Virus record (IMG/VR): IMGVR_UViG_3300017934_000023
Span: 1-64,000 of that record
Length of the DNA: 64,000 nucleotides
Strand: one strand, 5' to 3'
Origin: a virus
Position numbers and translations under genes: made by a program. How positions within the stretch are numbered: the stretch's first letter is position 1; every line of letters begins with the position of its first letter. This document shows positions 30,912 through 38,600 of the stretch, piece after piece. The notes below the pieces were generated by a model that saw only the letters and a list, made by a program, of their open reading frames with translations, had not been told where the DNA came from and did not search any database.

Positions 30912-31545
30912 AAATATGAAAGAAAAACAGAGCAAAGAAAATAACCTTGTTACGGTTCATACTTGCTTCTCGATTGAAATGGGTGATCCTTTTCCTGATG
31001 TATGTGCGTGCCGCCGTAAGATTAAATTGCAACATGCGAAGCGTTGGGTTGCTGGTGGAATTGCCGAATGGGTATCTGTAGGTCGTAAAACTACGCATGA
31101 TAAAATTTGTGTGATAGGCGGATCAGCTTTGCGCACTCCGCGTGTCGCAACAATCGAGAAAGCACATATCGAACGCGCTTATGGGGTTGGATGTGGAGGA
31201 GACATAGAAGAGGCTGCTCGCATTGAAGCGTATGGAGAAATAAATCGTGAAGCACTTCGCAGCTTGACAGTTTATAAAGATCCAGTAGAATTTGATGAGG
31301 CTAAGAAAAAAGATTGGGGCACTCCTGTTCTGTACAGCGTGACAAATGATAGGACAGATTATGCAGCGGGTTATGCAATAAACAATAGTTCAGATAATTA
31401 TTGTTCAGGGGAATTGGATGATTTAGATGAAATATTTCCGAAAGGTACACGAACCATATCCGAAGATTTTTTTGAAGTTGGATGGTGGAATAAACCTAGC
31501 CCTTTTAATCGAATAAGTCCTTTTGATGCAGGATGGAATAATTAA
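30886..31545 (+). CDS. Hypothetical Cys-containing protein, 219 aa
   Basis: Start at 30886 has AAGGA close by; ATG at 30916 after the upstream stop is an alternative. Segment VHTCFSIEMGDPFPDVCACR, then a basic region and an acidic C-terminal half rich in Asp, Asn and Trp. No family recognised. It is more AT-rich than the replication genes before it. Confidence 0.6.
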   Translation: MEVVRGLSKNMKEKQSKENNLVTVHTCFSIEMGDPFPDVCACRRKIKLQHAKRWVAGGIAEWVSVGRKTTHDKICVIGGSALRTPRVATIEKAHIERAYGVGCGGDIEEAARIEAYGEINREALRSLTVYKDPVEFDEAKKKDWGTPVLYSVTNDRTDYAAGYAINNSSDNYCSGELDDLDEIFPKGTRTISEDFFEVGWWNKPSPFNRISPFDAGWNN

Positions 31546-31554
31546 GGAGAAACA

Positions 31555-31923
31555 ATGAGTGAAGAAATTCTGAATGATGAACAGATTCAAAATTGTGCAG
31601 ATAAGGCCACTACTAAGATTGGGGTTTTACTAGCTGCGCTGCGATTTAAAGAGGAGTTCAGGAAGCGGTCGTTCTCCGGCCGTAATCCTCAATTAGGTCC
31701 AATGATCAAGTGCGCTCAATGTGGGTTGCGGCATCGCGACAATGTGAGGCACGATCCAATCAAGTATGCAGATAAGTCGGGTACGCCCGAAGGTGAAAGC
31801 AATCCTATGATTGCACAACCGCGCCGATTTCGTGGTGTAGCCAATGCTTTTGGTTGGCGCGCGAAGCCTGGAAAAATGATTTGGATTAAAGAACTTAAGA
31901 AGTTCATGACGTTAACTCGGTAA
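31555..31923 (+). CDS. Hypothetical protein with zinc-knuckle, 122 aa
   Basis: MSEEILNDEQIQNCADKATT helix, then CAQCGLRH, followed by a basic C-terminus (FRGVANAFGWRAKPGKMIWI). AAGGAG upstream. A single CxxC plus nearby His may bind zinc. Function unknown. Confidence 0.6.
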   Translation: MSEEILNDEQIQNCADKATTKIGVLLAALRFKEEFRKRSFSGRNPQLGPMIKCAQCGLRHRDNVRHDPIKYADKSGTPEGESNPMIAQPRRFRGVANAFGWRAKPGKMIWIKELKKFMTLTR

Positions 31924-31935
31924 GAAAGGAAGATC

Positions 31936-33231
31936 ATGGGCCTGTTCGAAAAGAAGAAACCAGTAACGAAGAAGTTAGACGAATCGATTGTTCCTGCAGA
32001 GATACAAGAACTCGAAAAGTCTATGAAGGCCAAAGTTGCGGGTCAGGATCGTGCTATTGCGCAGTTCGTGCGCGTGCATGAGTCTGTTCTTGCGGGGCTC
32101 ACTCCGGCAGACCGGCCCCTTGGAGTTTTTCTTTTCGTTGGCCCAACAGGGAGCGGAAAGACTCACGTTGCAGAAGTTTTTTCTGAGTTGATGGATATCA
32201 CTCTCATTAAGATCGACTGCGCTGAATTTCAGCACTCTCATGAAATCGCAAAGCTACTTGGCGCACCTCCAGGATATGTGGGAGGGGAGATTCAGCCAAA
32301 GATTTGCAAAGAGACGGTTGAAGCCAAATGGAAAGACAGCAAGAATAAATACACCGTGATTCTTTTCGATGAGATTGAAAAGGCTCACAATGCGCTTCAT
32401 CAAGTTCTACTTGGCATTATGGATCGCGCCACTTTGACCTCTGGAAAGAATCAGACGATCGATCTCAAGCAATGTATCGTTGTTATGACTTCGAATTTAG
32501 GATCCGGAGAAGTGAAGAAGTTGCTGCGCACTAGCGGCGGTTATGGGTTCATAAAGAAGAGTGATGATGTTACGCCGGCCGGAAATGCTTCGCTTGACGA
32601 AGATATTTATCGTGCATCGAAGGACGCGGTTCTAAAATTTTTCTCTCCAGAATTTTTCAATCGTGTCGACCGCATGGTTGTATTCCGCGCCTTGACTGAT
32701 GAAACTTTGCGTCGAATTCTTGACATAGAGTTAGCTCGCGTTCAGGATAGAATTCTTAAAGCGAAGAAGTTCGTAGCAGTGGAAGTGTCGGAACGTGGTA
32801 AAGATTTCCTGATCAAGGAAGGAACTAGTAAAGAATTTGGTGCCCGGGAACTACGTAGGACCATCGAACGTTTTCTAGTTTCTAAACTTACGCGTGCATT
32901 CGCTACCAATCAGGCTAAAGACGGCGATATGATCCTTGCTGATAAAGAATCAACCAGCGAAGGTCTGACATTGGATATCACAAAAGATGTGATGGATCTT
33001 CCAATCCTTGAAAAGAACGAAAACACTTCGATATGCAAGCAACCGAAGAGGGCTTGTATTCTTCCGGAATCTCCTACACTTCGCGATCCGATGCGGGGAA
33101 TTGTAGATCCAAATTATTGCGCGCGCTGCGGGTATCGGTGGTATGATGCACATAAGTGTTTCGATTTGGTGAACAGAATTCTAGATGATAGTAAACCGGG
33201 AAGCTATTGGCGCAGGCCACCTAAGGAGTAG
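31936..33231 (+). CDS. ClpA/ClpC-type AAA+ unfoldase (single ring domain), 431 aa
   Basis: Contains the second AAA+ domain of Clp/Hsp100 proteins: Walker A GPTGSGKT (69-76), pore loop GYVG (113-116), Walker B VILFDE (141-146), sensor 1 TSN (185-187), Arg finger FFNRVD (Arg243) and sensor 2 GARELRR. Between sensor 1 and the Arg finger lies GYGFIKK (202-208), exactly where ClpA has IGL and ClpC VGF, the loop that docks into ClpP; ClpB lacks it. A Cys/His-rich tail (CARCGYRWYDAHKC) follows. With the ClpP-like protein it may form a phage protease. Confidence 0.8.
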   Translation: MGLFEKKKPVTKKLDESIVPAEIQELEKSMKAKVAGQDRAIAQFVRVHESVLAGLTPADRPLGVFLFVGPTGSGKTHVAEVFSELMDITLIKIDCAEFQHSHEIAKLLGAPPGYVGGEIQPKICKETVEAKWKDSKNKYTVILFDEIEKAHNALHQVLLGIMDRATLTSGKNQTIDLKQCIVVMTSNLGSGEVKKLLRTSGGYGFIKKSDDVTPAGNASLDEDIYRASKDAVLKFFSPEFFNRVDRMVVFRALTDETLRRILDIELARVQDRILKAKKFVAVEVSERGKDFLIKEGTSKEFGARELRRTIERFLVSKLTRAFATNQAKDGDMILADKESTSEGLTLDITKDVMDLPILEKNENTSICKQPKRACILPESPTLRDPMRGIVDPNYCARCGYRWYDAHKCFDLVNRILDDSKPGSYWRRPPKE

Positions 33232-33234
33232 GGC

Positions 33235-33771
33235 ATGGCAAATTATGGCAGTTGTATAAATTGGGTATTACGACTTGAGGATAGCATCCTCTCTGGTAAG
33301 ATTGAAAATTTGGGAGACGGCGCCGGCCTGACCCGGTTTGGGATCACATCTGTCAACGATAACTGGATAGATCCGGAGTTTTGGGGGTCTATGCCGCGGG
33401 ATGCCGCTCTGGAAATTGCAACTCAAGTCTACCATGATAAGTACTGGAACCTCATCAACGGACTTCAGATTGTCGACGATGAAGTTGCAGCCACCCTCCT
33501 ATCCTTCGCTGTCAATGATGGGGTACGACAAGCTATTAGGGAGATTCAGCGCATCGTTGGGGTGCCGGACGATGGCGTCAGCGGCTCTATAACGATCGCA
33601 GCTATCAATCAGGCGTGTGCGGTCAAGGGGGCCCCGAACGTGGCCCAGGGGCTGCGGGAAGCCCAGGAAGCCTATTACGAGGCGGTCCTGGCCAGGAAAC
33701 CCCAAGATGAAAAGTTCAGGAACGGGTGGATGAACCGGGCCCGGGCCCGTTATCCGGATCTATCTTATTGA
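33235..33771 (+). CDS. GH108-type peptidoglycan lysozyme, 178 aa
   Basis: N-terminal glycosidase opening (VLRLEDSILS with Glu15, then GDGAGLTRFGIT) matches the GH108 lysozyme signature, and a C-terminal PGDDGVSG-like repeat segment (IVGVPDDGVSGSITIAAI) matches its peptidoglycan-binding part. Cleaves cell-wall glycan for lysis or entry. A holin candidate lies at 34556. GGAG sits before the ATG. Confidence 0.85.
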   Translation: MANYGSCINWVLRLEDSILSGKIENLGDGAGLTRFGITSVNDNWIDPEFWGSMPRDAALEIATQVYHDKYWNLINGLQIVDDEVAATLLSFAVNDGVRQAIREIQRIVGVPDDGVSGSITIAAINQACAVKGAPNVAQGLREAQEAYYEAVLARKPQDEKFRNGWMNRARARYPDLSY

Positions 33772-33798
33772 AAATAAAGTATTTAAAGGAGATAAAAT

Positions 33799-34023
33799 AT
33801 GCAACAAACTGATACAGGAATTCCGTCTCAGCAATATTTTGATCGAAAAGAAAAAGAGCAGGGTAAGTCGATGCCTGATTTTGGTATTGTCGTCGAAAAG
33901 TCGAGAGTATATCTAAATCGGATATTGGAAAATAGTGGTTGCATGGATGATTGGAGGGAGGGTTTGAATAGCATACCGGCTCCGTATGGGTACGATGATA
34001 GGTATGCGGGCTCACTGAACTAA
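33799..34023 (+). CDS. Hypothetical protein, 74 aa
   Basis: MQQTDTGIPSQQYFDRKEKE, charged, with no hydrophobic segment. AAGGAG upstream. A separate small gene between lysozyme and the promoter-like repeat. Function unknown. Confidence 0.6.
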   Translation: MQQTDTGIPSQQYFDRKEKEQGKSMPDFGIVVEKSRVYLNRILENSGCMDDWREGLNSIPAPYGYDDRYAGSLN

Positions 34024-34055
34024 CTAATTGAAAACAAAAGGTTTAAAAGTTATTT

Positions 34056-34072
34056 TAGTGGTCATGCCACTA
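34056..34072 (+). repeat. Inverted repeat overlapping the 27-nt repeat
   Basis: TAGTGG-TCATG-CCACTA forms a perfect six-pair stem, its 3' arm lying in the start of the promoter-like repeat. The other two repeat copies lack the left arm, so the hairpin is not essential to the element. Confidence 0.5.
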
Positions 34073-34090
34073 CTTAAACATATAATGGAG
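34064..34090 (+). promoter_or_regulatory. 27-nt promoter-like repeat, copy 3
   Basis: Same element as at 4893 and 14008, ending AAACATATAATGGAG, eight bases before the GTG start at 34098, where its GGAG acts as ribosome site. Here most of the repeat lies outside coding sequence. Confidence 0.6.
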
Positions 34091-34097
34091 GGAGTAC

Positions 34098-34262
34098 GTG
34101 CGATATAGCTATAGTTGTTTCCTATGTGGAAGCTCGGTCAGTAAGCCTCCGGTGAGCGCCGGCAAGGACGGAAAGAACGCCCACGGTCTTCACGGGTGGG
34201 GATGTCCCAAGTGTGGCAAGGGCATCAAAGTCAAACGAGTTTTGAAGTCAAATTCTGAGTAG
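34098..34262 (+). CDS. Tiny zinc-ribbon protein, 54 aa
   Basis: GTG start at 34098. Two CxxC knuckles (CFLC at residues 7-10 and CPKC at 36-39) with a basic tail (KGIKVKRVLKSNS). Likely a nucleic-acid or protein adaptor, function unknown. It is directly downstream of the promoter-like repeat. Confidence 0.6.
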   Translation: MRYSYSCFLCGSSVSKPPVSAGKDGKNAHGLHGWGCPKCGKGIKVKRVLKSNSE

Positions 34263-34281
34263 TTCACCTGGAGAAATCCCG

Positions 34282-34482
34282 ATGCCAATCTACGTGTACG
34301 AGTGTCCCGCCGGCCATACTACCGAACGGGTGAAGTCCATCAAGGTTTCTGATCGGGCGTTGAACAACGACATCTGTGAAACTTGTGGTAAGAAAGCCAA
34401 GATTATTCCGACTCGCACGGCGCACCCGATCCTTGTAGGTCGTGGCTTCCACGCAAACGACTACGGCGCGCCAACTAAGTAG
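34282..34482 (+). CDS. FmdB-like zinc-ribbon protein, 66 aa
   Basis: MPIYVYECPAGHTTERVKSI and CETCGKKAKIIPT match the FmdB-type ribbon (Cys-Pro-x2-His, then CxxC). Such proteins are often called regulators; their real role is unclear. GGAG upstream. A strong terminator-like hairpin follows. Confidence 0.75.
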   Translation: MPIYVYECPAGHTTERVKSIKVSDRALNNDICETCGKKAKIIPTRTAHPILVGRGFHANDYGAPTK

Positions 34483-34504
34483 CCTTCCAAGGCATGTACG
34501 TCTA

Positions 34505-34541
34505 AAGGGCCAGTTATCCTCCTGACTGGCCCTTCTTAATT
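34505..34541 (+). terminator. Rho-independent terminator
   Basis: Perfect ten-pair stem AAGGGCCAGT/ACTGGCCCTT (34505-34514, 34525-34534) followed by CTTAATTTT. It closes the operon that contains lysozyme and zinc-ribbon genes. Confidence 0.75.
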
Positions 34542-34555
34542 TTCAGGAGACTCCC

Positions 34556-34813
34556 ATGAAATTTATCAAAGCTTTTTTGGACGATAAAGATTCGTCTGTC
34601 AACCCTATTCATGTGATCATGGTTTTCCTGGTCGTGAATGCAGTGGGTTGGGTATGGTATTTAGTTTTGCATAACAAAGTTATGCCGGAACTTGGCGGTG
34701 TAGCAATGTTGCTTGGTGGTGGCGGCGCCGCCAATTTGGCATACAAGGCAGAAGCGATCGTAGATAAATTTCGCGATAAAGGCGATATTTCTATCAAAAC
34801 AGATTTGAAGTAA
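34556..34813 (+). CDS. Holin candidate, 85 aa
   Basis: Two hydrophobic helices (HVIMVFLVVNAVGWVWYLV and VAMLLGGGGAANLAY) with a charged C-terminus (DKFRDKGDISIKTDLK). Size, topology and closeness to the lysozyme suit a holin, but no family match is certain. GGAG precedes the ATG; it follows the terminator, so it has its own promoter or read-through. Confidence 0.55.
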   Translation: MKFIKAFLDDKDSSVNPIHVIMVFLVVNAVGWVWYLVLHNKVMPELGGVAMLLGGGGAANLAYKAEAIVDKFRDKGDISIKTDLK

Positions 34814-34845
34814 ACGCGGAGCAGGGGACTCACGAGAGGCCGCGA

Positions 34846-34893
34846 ATGAACGGTGATGCTCTGCAAAGGGCCGTTCTCAGGAAAGTACGATAA
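34846..34893 (+). CDS. Possible 15-aa minigene
   Basis: MNGDALQRAVLRKVR, with GAGG six bases before the ATG and a TAATG overlap with the following gene. May couple translation or be chance; included because the overlap is clean. Confidence 0.25.
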   Translation: MNGDALQRAVLRKVR

Positions 34894-35396
34894 TGAAAAT
34901 CCTAAGAAACTTTATTTTAACTGTGGCTTTAATTTTCGGGTTTGCTGTGACATCCCGCGCACAGGAATATAACATAGCATCTTGCGGGAAATCATTTACA
35001 GTTGAACATGTTGTGATTAAAGATAACAAATTGACATTTGATCATTACATGACCGACCCGAAAACGGTTGTAAAAGATGTTGATCCTTTGGTATTTGATT
35101 ATAAGGCAGAAGCGAAAGATAAAGACGGAAATATTCGATTCAAAGCCATTAAAGCAATAGAAGGCCACACAGTTGAAATCGGTGGGATTATTCGTAATGA
35201 TCGTTTTGTCGGACTTCTTCAGATTGATGGAAATTTGGTTTGGGTGTTCTATGGATATGCCGGCAGCGTAGAAGATATGCCAAAGAATGTTGAAGAAGGT
35301 ATGGCACTTTGTGGCATGATACACGAAATGGATGTAGACAGTATTCCTGATGTTTTGGTTCGATTTCTTACGCAGAACAGTGCTACCGAAAATTAA
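34893..35396 (+). CDS. Exported protein, 167 aa
   Basis: Clear signal peptide (MKILRNFILTVALIFGFAVT, then SRA before QE), predicted cleavage after Ala23. The mature part is beta-rich with two Cys residues (positions about 31 and 139), which could form a disulfide. It may act in the periplasm during infection, for example superinfection exclusion; that is conjecture. Confidence 0.65.
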   Translation: MKILRNFILTVALIFGFAVTSRAQEYNIASCGKSFTVEHVVIKDNKLTFDHYMTDPKTVVKDVDPLVFDYKAEAKDKDGNIRFKAIKAIEGHTVEIGGIIRNDRFVGLLQIDGNLVWVFYGYAGSVEDMPKNVEEGMALCGMIHEMDVDSIPDVLVRFLTQNSATEN

Positions 35397-35405
35397 GAGG
35401 TTTTT

Positions 35406-35588
35406 ATGCCTTTCGAAAGTCTAGCACAAGAAGGATTTGCTCATGAGCATCCCGAGAAATTCGGGGGTGCGGAAGTTGTGAAAGAATTCGATGAAGCAAC
35501 TAAAGGTAAGAAGCTTCCGAAGCGAAAGCATCCGAAGCAAACGAAGAAACCAGTAGTTAGAATGAGGCACACGGCTCGGCCGCGGTGA
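35406..35588 (+). CDS. Small basic protein, 60 aa
   Basis: MPFESLAQEGFAHEHPEKFG, then a Lys/Arg/Pro-rich tail (KLPKRKHPKQTKKPVVRMRH). Nucleic-acid binding or virion-internal role is possible from charge alone. AGAGG upstream. Confidence 0.6.
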   Translation: MPFESLAQEGFAHEHPEKFGGAEVVKEFDEATKGKKLPKRKHPKQTKKPVVRMRHTARPR

Positions 35589-35595
35589 AAATATT

Positions 35596-36312
35596 ATGGC
35601 GGAAGAAAAACATGTAGACGCGGCCAAAGAAGTCGCGAAGAGTAAAAGACTTTTAGAAAAAGCTAATAAATTTACAACGCAGGTAGAAGGGAAGCCGAGG
35701 GGCATGTTTGCTCCCGCTCCGAAACCAGCTATTGAAGCGCCTAAACCGAAAAGTGCGGGATTGCTTGCAGAAGCTGAGAGCGCTGGAGCCGGTCTAAAAG
35801 CTAGGGAAGCCAACGTGAATGAATATGTAGCAACGGCTCCGAAAATGCATAATGGTGGGAAAGTGCAGGAAGATGGCGTAAAAGATTTGCAGAAGGGCGA
35901 AACAGTCCTTCCGAAAGATAAAAAGAAAGCGGAGAAACTAGCTATGGCACATCTAGGAAAGAAAGCCGGCGCGATGAGTGCGGCTGTTGAAGAAGAGAAA
36001 GCAGAGAAGGAAACCCCTAAGCAGGAGAAAGCCGAAGGAAAGAAAGGCGAGAAAGCTGAGAAGCATACTGCTCCTAAGAAAGAAAAGAAACTCGGTAAGC
36101 ATGATTTTGCTCGTACTGAGATCATTCATCACCCGAACGGATCCCATACGAGCACGCATCACTACCGTCCAGCTAAGATGGGCGCCGACGGAAAGATGCC
36201 TGAACAGCGGGAGCCAATGACTTATGCGTCTCCTGATTTTGCGTCGATGCACCAAGGAATGGAAGATAACCTTGGCGGTGGACCAGCCGCGGCTGAACAA
36301 GCCCCTGAATAA
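35596..36312 (+). CDS. Charged structural-region protein, 238 aa
   Basis: Ala/Lys/Glu-rich with a long charged helical centre; a MHNGGKVQEDGVKDLQKGET block is a version of a repeat also found twice in 49359-49832. Ends with Gly/Pro/Ala/Glu-rich sequence. Directly before the terminase, so a role in packaging or the virion is plausible. Ribosome site is weak (AAAATATT). Confidence 0.55.
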   Translation: MAEEKHVDAAKEVAKSKRLLEKANKFTTQVEGKPRGMFAPAPKPAIEAPKPKSAGLLAEAESAGAGLKAREANVNEYVATAPKMHNGGKVQEDGVKDLQKGETVLPKDKKKAEKLAMAHLGKKAGAMSAAVEEEKAEKETPKQEKAEGKKGEKAEKHTAPKKEKKLGKHDFARTEIIHHPNGSHTSTHHYRPAKMGADGKMPEQREPMTYASPDFASMHQGMEDNLGGGPAAAEQAPE

Positions 36313-36359
36313 ACGAAGTACCAAGAACGGGCCGGATTGGTCCTCTCGAGGTCACGGAA

Positions 36360-38324
36360 ATGGAAGTGAAATTCACTACGGAGTATTTGTATAACGAGGC
36401 TTCCGCATTAGCGGCTGCTGCCGGAGATCAACTCACAGTAAGACATTTTTGGAAAGTAGCCGATCGAGATCTTGCTGGCTCGGCTCCCAAGGGTTTAGAA
36501 GAACTCATTCTTCGCGCGAAAAATTATATTCAGTTCGATCGCGCGCTTGTAAAATTTGCTACGGACCCTAACGATCAGGAAGTTGCGGCATCTGCTCGGC
36601 GTATGGAAATATTCGACGCCCACCTGGAAGAACTCAAGGCCGTGGATCCGCAATCACAGACGTCAGCATTTTTGCAATTCATGTGCCGGACGAACCTGTT
36701 GTTCTTGGGCCGTGAAATATTTGATAAAGCTTTTACATTTTTTACTCACGCAGCCATATGCAATTTGTTTGTACAGAAGGATCCGGGTAAAGAAATCCAT
36801 GAACAGGACGACATAAAGGAACGTCTACTCCTGTATCCTCGTGGTAGTTTTAAATCCACGATCGATGTCATTGATTGTGTTCAATGGCTCATTAATTTTC
36901 CTAACGTTCGTATTCTGATTCTTGCTGCAGAAACCGGTCTGGCTACATCGTTCATTGGAGAAATGAAGAATTATTTCTTCGTACCTAAGGAAGCCACATC
37001 GACGAATTTTCAGAAACTCTTTCCAGCCTGGACCATTTCATCCAAGACGGAAGGCGCCGAAGATGAATTTTTCTGCCCGTGTAGGACAGTCGGCGACGAA
37101 AAGAAGAAAGATCCCTCAGCTTGGTCAGCATCTATTCTGTCCAACCTTCCTGGTTGGCACTGCGACCTGATGAAGGGTGACGACGTTGTCAACGATAAGA
37201 ACGCTGATACACCCCAATTAATCTTGAAGGTGATACGAAAAATCAACTACGCCGAGTCCCTAGTAGACCCGGGCGGCTTTAAAGATCTGCTTGGCACACC
37301 ATATGCCGGCGCGGACTTGTATACGCACACAGTTGAAGCAACGGCACCTGAAGACTTGAAGAAGCTCGTTATACCGGCTCGGTGGCTGATCCCTGCCTCA
37401 CAACATAAAGATGAGAGAGATTGCACTGAATCAGACTATGAGCTTCTTTTCGAGTTTGATAAAACAGGACGAAAGCGTCTTACGCATGATTTCCTGAATA
37501 AAAGAAAACGTAAGGACCTGGGGATTTATCTTTCCCAGTACATGCTGAATGCTTCGGGCACGCGCAAAGTAAAGTTCACGATGGACCTTTTGGTCCAGCG
37601 GACTATTTCGCTTGAGCAGCTTCCACATCAGCTTCGTTATTATATTTTTTGGGACTTTGCTTATGCGGCCAATCAATCGAGTGACTATTCTGTTGGTGCT
37701 GTTATCGGTTTGGATGCTGAGAATCGCGCGTATGTGGTGGAAGTCTTTAGGGACCACTACATAGATAGCGAGTTAGCTCGAGAGATTGTTTCATCTTATC
37801 AGAAATATCAGCCTCGCTTGGTATGTATTGAAAACTCTAACGGTGCTCAGTTCCTGGAACAGACTATCCGGCGGTACGCCGAAGAAGTGGGAATTAGTTA
37901 CATCCCTCTGGACTTCTTTAAGGTGGACAAGTCGGCCAACGCAAAAGCTAGTCGTATTGGATCTGTGCAACCTTATCTCCTCGGCGGTCAGTTGTTCTTC
38001 ATGAACACGATCTTTTGTCTCGAGGATTTATATAAAGAATTCAGGGACTTTGGTGCTACAGTTCATGACGATATCCCTGACGCTATCAGTAATTTTACCA
38101 GAGTGCTTCCCGCGGGCGTTCCGGAACCCGGCGGTCCCGGCGGAAAAGAAAGAGTCCGTCAATTTGAGGAATCCCTTCGTGAGAAGGAATTTTATGATTT
38201 CATTTTCGGACAAGGTGATTATGCACCGGCCGTAGTAGAAACACCTATCAGCACAGAACCAGGAACTGGCGAATCGCCCGACTCTGAACTTTACAATCCT
38301 TACGGTATACCGGGCTTAAAGTAA
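36360..38324 (+). CDS. Terminase large subunit, 654 aa
   Basis: ATPase with a Walker A variant PRGSFKST (160-167) and a Walker B region around ILILAAE, then an RNase H-like nuclease: WDFAYAANQSSDYS (Asp432) and ATVHDDIPDAIS. An N-terminal extension of about 110 residues is present. It cuts and pumps DNA into the prohead. The small subunit is not obvious; one of the two genes before it could serve. The start lies right after GAGGTCACGGAA. Confidence 0.9.
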   Translation: MEVKFTTEYLYNEASALAAAAGDQLTVRHFWKVADRDLAGSAPKGLEELILRAKNYIQFDRALVKFATDPNDQEVAASARRMEIFDAHLEELKAVDPQSQTSAFLQFMCRTNLLFLGREIFDKAFTFFTHAAICNLFVQKDPGKEIHEQDDIKERLLLYPRGSFKSTIDVIDCVQWLINFPNVRILILAAETGLATSFIGEMKNYFFVPKEATSTNFQKLFPAWTISSKTEGAEDEFFCPCRTVGDEKKKDPSAWSASILSNLPGWHCDLMKGDDVVNDKNADTPQLILKVIRKINYAESLVDPGGFKDLLGTPYAGADLYTHTVEATAPEDLKKLVIPARWLIPASQHKDERDCTESDYELLFEFDKTGRKRLTHDFLNKRKRKDLGIYLSQYMLNASGTRKVKFTMDLLVQRTISLEQLPHQLRYYIFWDFAYAANQSSDYSVGAVIGLDAENRAYVVEVFRDHYIDSELAREIVSSYQKYQPRLVCIENSNGAQFLEQTIRRYAEEVGISYIPLDFFKVDKSANAKASRIGSVQPYLLGGQLFFMNTIFCLEDLYKEFRDFGATVHDDIPDAISNFTRVLPAGVPEPGGPGGKERVRQFEESLREKEFYDFIFGQGDYAPAVVETPISTEPGTGESPDSELYNPYGIPGLK

Positions 38325-38339
38325 GCCAAAGAGAATCTT

Positions 38340-38600
38340 ATGTCCTCAGTCGAACCAATTAAAGGCACTTCGACTGCCGGCCAAATAAAATTTGCCGACA
38401 TCAAGAGCCCAATGGAAGTATCGGATGATGCTGCACTCAAAATAGTTACGAGGGATGCAAAATTTACTCGTTCCTGGCTCGAGAGCAGATACTTTAATCT
38501 CCGTTGGATTGAAATTGATTTGCTGTATCAGTCTCCCCCGACACTGCGCGTGTGGGAAGGGACATCGATGCCGAAGGCGAACATCGCCAGTTTACGGTAG
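38340..38600 (+). CDS. Portal protein, N-terminal part (frame-shifted)
   Basis: MSSVEPIKGTSTAGQIKFAD to IDLLYQSPPTLRVWEG is the start of a portal protein, but the frame then reads TSMPKANIASLR and stops. The true continuation is in the next frame from 38552. A shift of one base around 38556-38561 (GAAGGGACATCG) would join them as VWEG-DIDAEGEHRQF. Likely one gene 38340-40468 with either an assembly error in the G run or a real frameshift. Confidence 0.7.
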   Translation: MSSVEPIKGTSTAGQIKFADIKSPMEVSDDAALKIVTRDAKFTRSWLESRYFNLRWIEIDLLYQSPPTLRVWEGTSMPKANIASLR

